Positions 31,100-40,001 of a stretch of 64,000 nt of DNA are shown here, piece by piece. The DNA is from Tessaracoccus sp. MC1865. Lineage in GTDB: Bacteria; Actinomycetota; Actinomycetes; Propionibacteriales; Propionibacteriaceae. The number at the start of each line of letters is the position of its first letter. The first letter of the stretch is position 1. The stretch spans positions 1,550,001-1,614,000 of the forward strand of contig NZ_CP072596.1 of assembly GCF_017815535.1 (NCBI RefSeq), read 5' to 3'. The position numbers and the translations under genes are program-made. Under the pieces are notes generated by a model. The model ran no database searches. It was not told the origin of the DNA and saw nothing but the letters and a program-made list of their open reading frames with translations.

Positions 31100-32053
31100 A
31101 TGGAAGTCTACGTCGAACCTCACCTCACCTGGCGGCTCCTGACTGCGGACGACGCCATGGAGGTCGACGAGTTCCGCCAGCAGCTCGAGGCCCTGGACAA
31201 CTCCGTGCTGTCCGGCGTGGCCACGTCGATCACGGACTCCGGCATGCAGATGGCGGAGGGGATGGCGGTCGGCGGTTGGGACGCCTACTCGTCCCTGTCC
31301 GCCTTCGGCATCAGCTACGTTGCCGAGGCGGACCCGCCGCGGATCTACCTCATGGGCGGGGTGCACCCCGTCCACAGGCACCAGTCCATCGGCACCGCGC
31401 TGTTCCGGTGGCAGATGAACCGGGCCATCGCCTGGCGCGATGAACACCATCCCGGGCAACCGCTGTGGCTGGGCTGTTACGCGGAACTGGACCGCCCCGG
31501 GACGGAGAAGGTCGCCCGCAAGCTGGGTTTCACCCCTGAGCGCTTCTACTACGACCTGCAACGCTCGCTGCGCCGCCCGGTCCGCCACCACGACGTGCCG
31601 GGCATCACCTTCACGCGATTGACGGATGCGTTGGAGGAGGACGTGCGGGTGCTGCACAACACATGCTTCGCCCCACTCGGCGGTTCCGAGGTCACCAAGG
31701 TGGACTGGCGGCACCGCCTCTGCGATGCCACCTTCCGCTACGACTGGTCCTTCGTCGCCCTCGACGGTGAGCGCGTCGTCGGTTATGCCATGAGCGGTGT
31801 CGACCAGGAGGGCGACACCGACGAGGCGCTCGGCGGGTGGACGGAGCGGTTCGGGGTCCATCCGGACTACCGGGGCCGCGGCATCTCGCTGGCCTTGATG
31901 GAGCACTGCCTCAACGCCATGCGCGATTCGGGCTGCACAGAGGCAGGCATCGGCGTCGACACCGTCGACGGTGAAGGCATCAAGCGCTTCGCGGCAGATC
32001 TGGGCTACGCGACACGCGACGCCGTCGCGCTGCTGTCCACCGTGGTGGAGTGA
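31100..32053 (+). CDS. Tandem GNAT-fold N-acetyltransferase
   Basis: A 317-aa protein with two GNAT domains. The N-terminal one has a canonical acetyl-CoA loop (QSIGTA, within VHPVHRHQSIGTALF); the C-terminal one has VHPDYRGRGISLALME followed by the usual FAADLGY end strand. The layout resembles mycothiol synthase MshD, but I see no diagnostic MshD segments, so the substrate is open. ATG 31100 has GAGGTG 6 bases upstream; GTG 31091 is an alternative. It starts 11 bases after the PlsC-like gene and is probably co-transcribed with it. Confidence 0.72.
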   Translation: MEVYVEPHLTWRLLTADDAMEVDEFRQQLEALDNSVLSGVATSITDSGMQMAEGMAVGGWDAYSSLSAFGISYVAEADPPRIYLMGGVHPVHRHQSIGTALFRWQMNRAIAWRDEHHPGQPLWLGCYAELDRPGTEKVARKLGFTPERFYYDLQRSLRRPVRHHDVPGITFTRLTDALEEDVRVLHNTCFAPLGGSEVTKVDWRHRLCDATFRYDWSFVALDGERVVGYAMSGVDQEGDTDEALGGWTERFGVHPDYRGRGISLALMEHCLNAMRDSGCTEAGIGVDTVDGEGIKRFAADLGYATRDAVALLSTVVE

Positions 32054-32063
32054 GCAGGCCACG

Positions 32064-32069
32064 GTAAGC
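32064..32069 (+). promoter_or_regulatory. Putative -10 box for yebC (TAAGCT)
   Basis: TAAGCT in the 60-base gap before yebC leaves a leader of about 38 bases with a purine-rich GAGAGAGTGGGG. No clear -35 is seen. Confidence 0.35.
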
Positions 32070-32113
32070 TTCGCTGAGCACAGATTTCCAGAGCATAGAG
32101 AGAGTGGGGTCCG

Positions 32114-32887
32114 ATGTCGGGGCATTCCAAATGGGCGACGACGAAGCACAAGAAGGCAGTCATCGACGCCAAGCGCGGCAAGCTCTTCGCCAAGCTCGTC
32201 AAGGGCATCGAAGTGGCTGCACGGCTGGGCGGCGCCGACCCTTCAGGTAACCCAGCACTCGAGCTGGCCATCCAGAAGGCGAAGAAGTCTTCGGTCCCCA
32301 ACGACAACATCGACCGCGCCGTCAAGCGCGGCTCCGGCGCCGAATCGGGTGCGGCCGACTACGAGACGATCATGTACGAGGCCTACGGCTCCGCGGGCGT
32401 CGGCCTCCTGATCGAGTGCCTCACGGACAACCGCAACCGCTCCGCCTCCGAGGTCCGCGTCGCGGTCACCCGCAACGGCGGCACCATGGCGGACATCGGC
32501 TCGGTCCAGCGGGGCTTCTCCCGTATGGGTGTCATCGACGTCCCCAAGCTGCAGGGTGGCAAGGAGGTCTCGGAGGACGAGGTCCTCGAGGCAGCCCTCG
32601 ACGCCGGGCTCGAGGAGGTCGTCGACGACGGCGACAACTGGGAAGCACGCTGCGACCCCAATGACCTCGATGAGGTGCGCAAGGCCGTGGAGGCCGCCGG
32701 GTTCGACTGGGACGTCGCCGAAGTGCAGTTCGTCGCGTCCTTCGAGACGCCCGTCGACGACGTGGACGTCGCCAACCGCGTGTTCCGCATCATCGACGCT
32801 CTGGAGGACTGCGACGACGTGCAGAACGTCTACTCGAACCTCGACCTGACGCCTGAGGTGGCCGCGGCACTCGAAGACGAGGAGTGA
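32114..32887 (+). CDS. yebC: YebC/TACO1 family protein
   Basis: A 257-aa member of the YebC family, beginning [18 protein letters not shown], with SRMGVIDV and an acidic C-terminal domain ([10 protein letters not shown]). Family members have been described as transcription regulators, and more recently as translation factors acting at ribosome stalls such as polyproline. It precedes ruvC, the standard location in actinobacteria, and is probably the first gene of the ruv operon. Confidence 0.93.
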   Translation: MSGHSKWATTKHKKAVIDAKRGKLFAKLVKGIEVAARLGGADPSGNPALELAIQKAKKSSVPNDNIDRAVKRGSGAESGAADYETIMYEAYGSAGVGLLIECLTDNRNRSASEVRVAVTRNGGTMADIGSVQRGFSRMGVIDVPKLQGGKEVSEDEVLEAALDAGLEEVVDDGDNWEARCDPNDLDEVRKAVEAAGFDWDVAEVQFVASFETPVDDVDVANRVFRIIDALEDCDDVQNVYSNLDLTPEVAAALEDEE

Positions 32888-32897
32888 CCGCACGGGC

Positions 32898-33419
32898 ATG
32901 CGAGTCATCGGCATCGACCCCGGCCTGACCCGGTGCGGTATCGGCATCGTCGACGGCACCGTCGGTCGGCCGCCCCGCCTGGTCGCCGTCGGTGTCGTCC
33001 GCACGCCCGCGGCCCTCGATGTCGCCCGGCGCCTCGTGGCGCTGGAGGAGGGCCTCTCCGTCTGGTTCGAGGAGTACCAGCCGGAGGCCGCCGCCATCGA
33101 GCGCGTCTTCGCGCAGCACAACCTCGCCTCGGTGATGGACACGGCCCAGGCCTCCGGAGTCGCGGCGCTGAGCGCCGCCAGGCGGGGCCTGCCGGTCACC
33201 TTTCACACGCCGTCGGAGGTCAAGGCGGCGGTGACAGGGTCCGGCACTGCCGACAAGGCGCAGGTGACGCTCATGGTCACCCGCATCCTGAAGCTGTCAG
33301 AGGCTCCCAAACCCGCCGACGCGGCAGACGCGCTGGCCATCGCCGTGACCCACGTGTGGCGTGGCACCGGCACGAACCGTTACGCCGCGGCAGTCGCGGC
33401 AGCCAAGGGGAAGCGATGA
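32898..33419 (+). CDS. ruvC: Holliday junction endonuclease RuvC
   Basis: It resolves Holliday junctions in homologous recombination. The 173-aa RNase H-fold protein carries the acidic residues in [24 protein letters not shown] and [12 protein letters not shown], plus the DNA-contact segment [15 protein letters not shown]. It ends in ATGA overlapping ruvA. Confidence 0.95.
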   Translation: MRVIGIDPGLTRCGIGIVDGTVGRPPRLVAVGVVRTPAALDVARRLVALEEGLSVWFEEYQPEAAAIERVFAQHNLASVMDTAQASGVAALSAARRGLPVTFHTPSEVKAAVTGSGTADKAQVTLMVTRILKLSEAPKPADAADALAIAVTHVWRGTGTNRYAAAVAAAKGKR

Positions 33420-34036
33420 TCGCCCAACTCACCGGCACCGTGCTCAGCGCCGGGGCCACCGAATGCGTGCTCGACGTGGGGGGCGTCGGCTACCTGGTCT
33501 TCATCACGCCGTCGACGGCGGCGGCCCTGCGCCCGGGGGAGGTCACCACGCTCCACACATCGCTGGTGGTGCGCGAGGACTCGATGACGCTCTTCGGTTT
33601 CAGCGGACCCGGGGAGCGGGAGGCGTTCATCGTGTCCCAGGTCGCCTCGGGGGTGGGGCCCAAACTGGCCCTGGCCATCGTCTCGGTGCTGGGCCCGGCG
33701 GAGTTGCGCCGCGCCGTCCAGACGGAGGACATCCGTCGGTTGACCTCCGTGCCCGGCATCGGCACCAAGGGCGCCCAGAAGCTCATCATCGAACTCAAGG
33801 ACAAGGTCGTGGCCCTCGGGCTGGATGACGGGGACGGGCGGGGGAGTGAGCCGGCCGCCGAAGGTGGCGACGAGCAGTGGCGCCACCAGGTCAGCGAGGG
33901 GTTGCAGTCCCTCGGCTGGTCCGCGCGCGACGCCGAGTCCGCCTGCGACAACGTGGCCCCCCTCGTCGAGGTGGACCCCGCCATGCCCATCGGCAAGCTC
34001 CTGCGCGCCGCGCTCAATTCGCTCGCGAGGCGATAG
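33416..34036 (+). CDS. ruvA: Holliday junction branch migration protein RuvA
   Basis: A 206-aa junction-binding tetramer subunit: an N-terminal OB domain ([19 protein letters not shown]), central helix-hairpin-helix motifs ([15 protein letters not shown] and [14 protein letters not shown]), an acidic linker and the C-terminal RuvB-contact domain. It overlaps ruvC by 4 bases and ruvB by one. Confidence 0.94.
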   Translation: MIAQLTGTVLSAGATECVLDVGGVGYLVFITPSTAAALRPGEVTTLHTSLVVREDSMTLFGFSGPGEREAFIVSQVASGVGPKLALAIVSVLGPAELRRAVQTEDIRRLTSVPGIGTKGAQKLIIELKDKVVALGLDDGDGRGSEPAAEGGDEQWRHQVSEGLQSLGWSARDAESACDNVAPLVEVDPAMPIGKLLRAALNSLARR

Positions 34037-35055
34037 TGGACCACGCAGAGACAGACCCCTACGCCCAGGTCGAGGAACGCGACTACGAGGCGGCGTTGCG
34101 GCCCAAGACGCTCACGGAGTTCGAGGGCCAGCCCCGCGTCCGCGAGCAGTTGGGCCTGGTGCTCGACGCGGCCCGCCACCGGGGCACGACGCCGGACCAC
34201 GTGCTGCTGTCCGGCCCGCCCGGGCTCGGCAAGACCACACTTGCGATGATCATCGCCGAGGAGATGGGCGTCACCCTGCGGATCTCATCGGGCCCGGCCA
34301 TCCAGCACGCCGGCGACCTCGCGGCCATCCTCTCGGGCCTCGACGAGGGCGAGGTGCTCTTCCTCGACGAGATTCACCGCCTGTCGCGTCCCGCTGAGGA
34401 GATGCTCTACCTCGCGATGGAAGACTTCCGCGTCGACGTCATCGTCGGCAAGGGCCCAGGAGCCACGGCCATCCCCATCGAACTGCCCCCGTTCACCCTG
34501 GTGGGGGCCACCACGCGCGCCGGCATGCTGCCCGGGCCGCTGCGTGACCGCTTCGGCTTCACGGCGCAGCTCGACTTCTACGATCCGGCGGACCTGGCGG
34601 GCATCGTGGTCAACTCCGCGGGCAAGCTCGGCGTCTCGATCCATCCCGACGCCACGGACGAGATCGCCCGTCGGTCCCGGGGCACACCCCGCATCGCCAA
34701 CCGCCTGCTGCGGCGCGTGCGCGACTTCGCGCAGGTCAAGGGACATCCCGTGGCAGACCGTGGCGTCGCCCGCGCTGCGCTGGAACTGTACGAGGTGGAT
34801 GAACGGGGTCTCGACAGGCTGGACCGTGGCGTGCTGGCGGCACTCTGCAACCTCTTCGACGGCGGTCCCGTCGGGCTCTCCACCCTCGCGCTGAGCGTGG
34901 GGGAGGAGATCGAAACCGTCTCCGAGGTGGCCGAGCCGTTCCTCATCCGCGAGGGGCTCCTGGTGCGCACACCCCGTGGCCGGGTGGCCACCCGGGCCGG
35001 TTATGCGCACCTCGGCATGAGGCCGCCCGCGCAGAACCCCGTACTCTTCGATTGA
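34036..35055 (+). CDS. ruvB: Holliday junction helicase RuvB
   Basis: The AAA+ motor of branch migration. The 339-aa protein has Walker [11 protein letters not shown], Walker [10 protein letters not shown], the sensor/arginine-finger region [19 protein letters not shown] and the C-terminal winged helix. The GTG start shares its G with the ruvA stop codon TAG. Confidence 0.96.
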   Translation: MDHAETDPYAQVEERDYEAALRPKTLTEFEGQPRVREQLGLVLDAARHRGTTPDHVLLSGPPGLGKTTLAMIIAEEMGVTLRISSGPAIQHAGDLAAILSGLDEGEVLFLDEIHRLSRPAEEMLYLAMEDFRVDVIVGKGPGATAIPIELPPFTLVGATTRAGMLPGPLRDRFGFTAQLDFYDPADLAGIVVNSAGKLGVSIHPDATDEIARRSRGTPRIANRLLRRVRDFAQVKGHPVADRGVARAALELYEVDERGLDRLDRGVLAALCNLFDGGPVGLSTLALSVGEEIETVSEVAEPFLIREGLLVRTPRGRVATRAGYAHLGMRPPAQNPVLFD

Positions 35056-35083
35056 CCATTTCACGGTACCGGCGCCTCTGGTA

Positions 35084-35111
35084 CTGACTTCTGACCGGCC
35101 TCCGCTATTCT
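35084..35111 (+). promoter_or_regulatory. Promoter of yajC-secDF
   Basis: CTGACT (35084-35089) and TATTCT (35106-35111) with 16 bases between resemble a housekeeping promoter. The leader of about 25-30 bases carries AGGGAGAAG just before yajC. Confidence 0.5.
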
Positions 35112-35143
35112 GAGCGACGGCCACCAACGTAGGGAGAAGCTCC

Positions 35144-35569
35144 ATGCCACCCGGATTTGACCTGATCATCATGATCGTGGCGATGATCGCCCTGTTCTAC
35201 TTCATGATCATCCGCCCGCAGCGCAAGCGCATGCAGCAGCATCAGGAGATGCAGCAGCAGTTGGTGCCCGGCGCCCGGGTGCTGCTGACCTCCGGCATGT
35301 TCGGCACCGTCGTGCATGTCGGCGAGCGTCAGCTCATCGTCGAGCTCGCCCCCGGCGCCGAAGTCACCGTTCTCAAGGGGAACGTGGCCCGTACGGCCAA
35401 CCCTGATGAGGAGGAGTTCGAGTTCGACGACGCACCGGCAGACGTCCTGAGCACCGAGCCGGTCATCACCGACGAGGAGTTCCAGGCCATGTACGGCTCT
35501 GACGAGCAGGCCGACACCGAACCGTCCCATGACGTGACGGACCCGAACCGCAACGAGGATCCCAAGTAA
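35144..35569 (+). CDS. yajC: Sec translocase accessory protein YajC
   Basis: A 141-aa protein with one N-terminal membrane helix (LIIMIVAMIALFYFMI) followed by IRPQRKR, the family signature, and a small cytoplasmic beta domain ending in a long acidic tail. It associates with SecDF in the Sec holo-translocon. It is followed two bases later by secD. Confidence 0.9.
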   Translation: MPPGFDLIIMIVAMIALFYFMIIRPQRKRMQQHQEMQQQLVPGARVLLTSGMFGTVVHVGERQLIVELAPGAEVTVLKGNVARTANPDEEEFEFDDAPADVLSTEPVITDEEFQAMYGSDEQADTEPSHDVTDPNRNEDPK

Positions 35570-35571
35570 CC

Positions 35572-37170
35572 GTGGCAACGCAAGCTAAGAGGTCACGACC
35601 AGGAGTCGTCCTCATCGTCTTCCTGCTGATCCTGGCAGGACTGTTCACCATCATGGCCGCCACCAAGACGTGGGGGCCGAAGCTCGGCCTCGACCTGCAG
35701 GGTGGCCAGACCATCACGCTAACGGCCACCAACAAGACCGTGACCCTCGAGTCGCTCGAACTGGCCCGCGACATCATCCGCCAGCGCGTCGACGGCCTGG
35801 GTGTGGGCGAGGCCAGCGTCGCCGTTCAGGGTGAGCGGCACGTCGTCGTGTCCGCCCCGAACGTGTCCCGCGACGACCTCGTCGACCTGGTCGGCGCCAC
35901 CGCGCAGCTCGCGTTCCGCCGCATCCTGAACGTCGGCGTGGGCACCGGTGAGTCGCCGGACTCGGGCACGGAGGACGGCACCGCCCTCCCGGGGCTGCCG
36001 GTTGCGCCCACTCCGGAGACCGCCGACGGCGAGGACCCGCAGCAGCTGGGCACGCCCGAGGCGATCAACTACCAGCCCACCCCGGAGGATCTCTCCTACT
36101 TCGAGTCCTTCGCCTGCGGCGACGACACCCACGAGGACCCCACCCGCGCGCTGGCCGCCTGTGATTCCACCGGTTCGCAGAAGTACCTGCTCGGCCCCAC
36201 GGTCATCCGCGGCCAGGAGCTGTCCACGGCATCCTTCGGGATCCCGCAGGGCGAACTGCAGTACGCCGTGACGCTCGCCTTCAACGACACCGGCACGCGC
36301 CAGATGTCGGAACTCACCGGTGCCCTGGTGGGCCAGCCCGAACCCAACAACATGTTCGCCATCGTCCTCGACGGTGTCGTGGAGTCCGCGGCTACCGCGC
36401 AGGACCGCATCGTCAACGGCGAGGCCATCATCCGTGGCGGCTTCACCGCTGAGTCGTCCGCGGCACTGGCCAACGTGCTCAAGTTCGGTGCCCTGCCGCT
36501 CAGCTTCGAGCCGTCGCAGGTCGAGACCGTGTCGGCCACCCTCGGTGGTGAGCAGTTGCGGGTCGGCATCATCGCCGGCCTGATCGGCCTCATCATCGTC
36601 GCGCTGTACTCGTTCATCTACTACCGCGCGATGGGCATCGTCGTCGTGGCCTCCCTCATCGCGGCCGCCGCCGCCACCTATGCCATGGTCGTCCTGCTGG
36701 GCTCGACGATGGGCGTGGCGGTGAACCTGCCCGGTATCGCCGGTGCGATCGTCGGTATCGCCATGACGGCTGACTCGTTCGTCATCTACTTCGAACGCAT
36801 CCGCGACGAGATCCGCGACGGCAAGTCGCTGAAGTCGTCGCTGCTGTCCGGGTGGGCGAAGGCGCGCGGCACCATCGTGATCTCCGACGCCGTGCAGCTG
36901 CTCTCGGCCGTGGTGCTGTTCATCCTGGCTGTGGGTAGCGTGAAGGGCTTCGCGTTCATGCTGGGCCTGACGACTGTCCTCGACCTCGTGGTCGTGTTCT
37001 TCTTCACGAAGCCGCTGGTGGAACTCCTCGGCCGCACCGCGTTCTTCGGGCAGGGCCACAAGTGGTCGGGTCTCGACGCCGCGCACATGGGCGTGTCCCG
37101 TGACTCACTGCTCGGCCGCCGGTTCCGCCGCAGCACCGCTGCTCCCTCGACCACCCTGCAGGAGGCGTGA
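35572..37170 (+). CDS. secD: Protein translocase subunit SecD
   Basis: It uses the proton-motive force to pull secreted proteins across the membrane. The 532-aa chain has helix 1, the SecD D1 motif LGLDLQGGQ, a large extracytoplasmic domain and five C-terminal helices including the transport signature MTADSFVIYFERIRDE. The extracytoplasmic region has an acidic, Pro-rich insert (about residues 125-175) followed by two cysteines (ACGDD and AACDS) that could form a disulfide. The GTG start follows yajC closely; the end overlaps secF (TGATG). Confidence 0.95.
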   Translation: MATQAKRSRPGVVLIVFLLILAGLFTIMAATKTWGPKLGLDLQGGQTITLTATNKTVTLESLELARDIIRQRVDGLGVGEASVAVQGERHVVVSAPNVSRDDLVDLVGATAQLAFRRILNVGVGTGESPDSGTEDGTALPGLPVAPTPETADGEDPQQLGTPEAINYQPTPEDLSYFESFACGDDTHEDPTRALAACDSTGSQKYLLGPTVIRGQELSTASFGIPQGELQYAVTLAFNDTGTRQMSELTGALVGQPEPNNMFAIVLDGVVESAATAQDRIVNGEAIIRGGFTAESSAALANVLKFGALPLSFEPSQVETVSATLGGEQLRVGIIAGLIGLIIVALYSFIYYRAMGIVVVASLIAAAAATYAMVVLLGSTMGVAVNLPGIAGAIVGIAMTADSFVIYFERIRDEIRDGKSLKSSLLSGWAKARGTIVISDAVQLLSAVVLFILAVGSVKGFAFMLGLTTVLDLVVVFFFTKPLVELLGRTAFFGQGHKWSGLDAAHMGVSRDSLLGRRFRRSTAAPSTTLQEA

Positions 37171-38318
37171 TGTCCGAGACGACTGACAAGAAGCTGGGAT
37201 TCGCCCACCGTCTCTACACGGGCCAGATCTCCTACGACTTCATCAGGCACCGCAAGCTGTGGTTCATGATCTCCGGCGTCCTGCTGGTGCTCACCATCCT
37301 GGTGCTGCTGATCAGGGGCCTGACGCTCGGCATCGAGTTCCGCGGCGGCACCGATTTCCAGGTGCCGATGCAGGTCACCTCGACCACGGTCGACGACGTG
37401 CGCAGCCAGGTGAACGAGTTCAGCGTCGAAGAGCTCGAGCCCCAGGTGTTCTCGCTCGGCGACAAGCAGATCCGGATCCAGACGCGCACGCTGTCGCCGG
37501 AGGAGACGACCACCACCCGCGCCGAGATCGCCGACTTGGCGGGCGTGACCTCCGATGACGTCACCTACAACGCCATCGGCGCCTCGTGGGGCAAGGAGAT
37601 CTCCCGGCAGGGCGTCATCGCGCTCGTGGTCTTCACCGTGCTCGTCATGCTGTTGATCGCGGTGTACTTCCGTGACTGGAAGATGTCGATCGCGGCCATC
37701 GTGGCCGTGTTCCACGACCTGCTGCTGACCGTCGGCGTGTACGCCGCCGTCGGCTTCACGGTGACCCCGTCGACAGTCATCGGTGTGCTGACCATCCTGG
37801 GCTATTCGCTCTACGACACGGTGGTGGTGTTCGACAAGATCCGCGAGAACACCAGGAACATCGAAGAGACCAACTGGACCTACTCGGAGCGGGCCAACCT
37901 CGCGACGAACCAGGTCATCGTCCGCTCGCTCAACACCACCATCATCGGCATCCTGCCGGTGCTGGCGCTGTTCTCCGCGGGCACGCTCCTGGACAGTGGT
38001 CCGCTGGCAGACCTCGGCCTTGCCCTGCTGGTCGGCATGGTGGCCGGTGCGTACTCCTCGCTGTTCATCGCCTCGCCCATCCTGGCGATGCTGCGGGAGC
38101 GCGAGCCGGCCATGGTCGAGCATCGCGAGCGGATCGAGCGTCGCAAGCAGCGTGCGGAGGCCAAGTCCGCGCACCGTCACCATGTCGCCGAGGAGAACCT
38201 CGTGCACTCCGGGGCCGTTGCCGCGGACGACCACGCGCCCATCTCGCCCGTCACCCCCGGGGAGCGCCGCGTGCGTCGCACGGGCGGTACCAGGGCCGAC
38301 CGGAAGAAGGGGAAGTGA
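37170..38318 (+). CDS. secF: Protein translocase subunit SecF
   Basis: Partner of SecD. The 382-aa protein has GIEFRGGTDF after helix 1 and the conserved GYSLYDTVVVFDKIRENTRN in the membrane domain, with a basic His/Arg/Lys-rich cytoplasmic tail. ATG 37170 has AGGAGG four bases upstream. The stop overlaps the apt GTG. Confidence 0.95.
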   Translation: MSETTDKKLGFAHRLYTGQISYDFIRHRKLWFMISGVLLVLTILVLLIRGLTLGIEFRGGTDFQVPMQVTSTTVDDVRSQVNEFSVEELEPQVFSLGDKQIRIQTRTLSPEETTTTRAEIADLAGVTSDDVTYNAIGASWGKEISRQGVIALVVFTVLVMLLIAVYFRDWKMSIAAIVAVFHDLLLTVGVYAAVGFTVTPSTVIGVLTILGYSLYDTVVVFDKIRENTRNIEETNWTYSERANLATNQVIVRSLNTTIIGILPVLALFSAGTLLDSGPLADLGLALLVGMVAGAYSSLFIASPILAMLREREPAMVEHRERIERRKQRAEAKSAHRHHVAEENLVHSGAVAADDHAPISPVTPGERRVRRTGGTRADRKKGK

Positions 38319-38863
38319 CCCAGGACGAGTCGGCCGCTCGGCGGGCCCTCGTCGGCGAACTGATCGCCGACGTCCCCGACTTCCCGAAGCCGGGCGTGGT
38401 GTTCAAGGACATCACGCCGCTGCTGGCATCGGCGAAGGGATTCCAGGCCGCGATCACCGAGTTGGTGACCACCGCCCCGAAGCACATCGACATCGTGGTG
38501 GGGATGGAGGCCCGGGGATTCATCTTCGCGGCCCCCGTCGCCCTCGCGCTCGGAGCCGGCTTCGTGCCGGTGCGCAAGCCCGGCAAGCTGCCCGGCGAGA
38601 TCATCAGCCACTCCTATGAGCTGGAGTACGGCTTCGAGACCCTCACGATGCACCGCGACGCCATCCGTCCCGGCGCCCGTGTCCTCGTGGTCGACGACGT
38701 GCTCGCCACCGGCGGCACGGTCGGGGCCACGGCTGAGCTCCTCAAGCAGATGGGCGCGGACCTGGTCCACGTCTCCGTCGTGATGGAACTCAGCTTCCTC
38801 GGCGGTCGTGAGCGGCTCGTGGAGCGTAGCATCGACAACTGCACCGCCGTGGTGACAGTCTGA
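38315..38863 (+). CDS. apt: Adenine phosphoribosyltransferase
   Basis: It salvages adenine to AMP with PRPP. The 182-aa protein has the APRT entry segment FPKPGVVFKDITPLL, GMEARGFIF, and the PRPP-binding VLVVDDVLATGGT. The GTG start overlaps the secF stop (GTGA), continuing the actinobacterial secDF-apt-rel order. Confidence 0.94.
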   Translation: MTQDESAARRALVGELIADVPDFPKPGVVFKDITPLLASAKGFQAAITELVTTAPKHIDIVVGMEARGFIFAAPVALALGAGFVPVRKPGKLPGEIISHSYELEYGFETLTMHRDAIRPGARVLVVDDVLATGGTVGATAELLKQMGADLVHVSVVMELSFLGGRERLVERSIDNCTAVVTV

Positions 38864-38867
38864 GGCC

Positions 38868-39953
38868 ATGGCCAAACTCCAGCCCGGGGGGCGCGGCGGG
38901 GTCCTGTCCCTGGTCAGTCTGCCCCGCATCACCAGCTCCCCCTTCAAGGAACTGGCGCGCCGCGGCGCCCTCGCGCTGATCCTGCTGTTGATCTCCACCA
39001 TGCTGGTGTGGCTCGACAACGATGCATACCGCGACAACACCGCCCAGGACGGCGTCAGTTTCATCGACGCCATCTACTACTCGACGGTGACCGTCACCAC
39101 CACCGGCTACGGCGACATCACCCCGGTCGCGACGCATGCCCGCCTGGTCAACGCGCTGGTGATCACGCCGCTGCGTATCGGCTTCCTGGTGCTGTTGGTC
39201 GGCACCACCATCGAGGTGCTCGCCAACGAGGGCAGCCGCAGCATCAAGGACAACCTGTGGAGAAGAACCATGCGTAACCACGTCGTCGTCATCGGCTACG
39301 GCACCAAGGGGCGAAGCGCCGTCAACACACTTCGCAGGCAGGGCCAGAAGCCGGACCGCATCGTCGTCATCGACAACTCGGCCGCGGCCGTCAACGAGGC
39401 CAACCTGGACGGGCTGGCCGCGTTCCAGGGCGACGCCACGCGTCGTTCACTGTTGCGACGGGCGGAGGTGGCCAAGGCTCGGCAGGTGATCATCTCGCTG
39501 GACCGTGACGACGCGGCCATCCTGACCACCCTCAACGTCCGGCAGATCAACCCCACGGCCGGCGTCATCGTTTCCGTGCGGGAGCAGGACAACGTGATGC
39601 TGGTACGCCAATCCGGTGCGTCGTCGGTGGTGACCAGCTCCGAGACGGTCGGTAGGCTCCTGGGCCTGTCGGCGATCGGCCCCGAACTCGGCACCATCAT
39701 GCAGGACATGCTGACCGGCGCGGAGGGTCTCGAGGTCCACCAGCGTCTCGCGGAGATCGAGGAAGTGGGCAAGCCACCGTCGTCCGTGTTGGGGGAGCGG
39801 GTCATCGGTCTGATCCGCAACGGCACCCTGCGCCGTTTCTACGACCAGACCGCCACCCGCATCGAGACGGGCGACGAGCTCATCGTCGTGCGCCGGGCCG
39901 CGCCGCCCGCGTCGAAGGACGTGCTGCGCGCGGTCGATGACGACGACCTCTGA
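38868..39953 (+). CDS. Two-helix potassium channel with RCK (TrkA-N/TrkA-C) domain
   Basis: A 361-aa channel subunit: TM1 near residues 30-46, a pore loop with the K+ selectivity filter TTTGYGD (about residues 77-83), TM2, then a cytoplasmic RCK domain with VVVIGYGTKGRSAV and a TrkA-C-like C-terminal domain. It should form a tetrameric, ligand-gated K+ channel in the membrane. It lies 4 bases after apt and is not usual in the secDF-apt-rel neighbourhood as I know it. Confidence 0.88.
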   Translation: MAKLQPGGRGGVLSLVSLPRITSSPFKELARRGALALILLLISTMLVWLDNDAYRDNTAQDGVSFIDAIYYSTVTVTTTGYGDITPVATHARLVNALVITPLRIGFLVLLVGTTIEVLANEGSRSIKDNLWRRTMRNHVVVIGYGTKGRSAVNTLRRQGQKPDRIVVIDNSAAAVNEANLDGLAAFQGDATRRSLLRRAEVAKARQVIISLDRDDAAILTTLNVRQINPTAGVIVSVREQDNVMLVRQSGASSVVTSSETVGRLLGLSAIGPELGTIMQDMLTGAEGLEVHQRLAEIEEVGKPPSSVLGERVIGLIRNGTLRRFYDQTATRIETGDELIVVRRAAPPASKDVLRAVDDDDL

Positions 39954-39987
39954 TCCACGCCGTCCGCGTCACTGCGCGCACACGCAC

Positions 39988-39993
39988 TACACT
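39988..39993 (+). promoter_or_regulatory. -10 box for rel (TACACT), leaderless spacing
   Basis: TACACT ends 8 bases before the ATG at 40002 and overlaps an in-frame TTG at 39993. This rules out the TTG and supports ATG 40002. Confidence 0.5.
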
Positions 39994-40001
39994 TGGCCAG
40001 C

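Noticed and set aside
31100-32053. Annotation as mycothiol synthase MshD
   Set aside because: Only the tandem GNAT layout agrees; MshD-specific segments are not visible.
39993-40001. TTG at 39993 as the rel start
   Set aside because: It overlaps the -10 box TACACT; the ATG at 40002 fits leaderless spacing.
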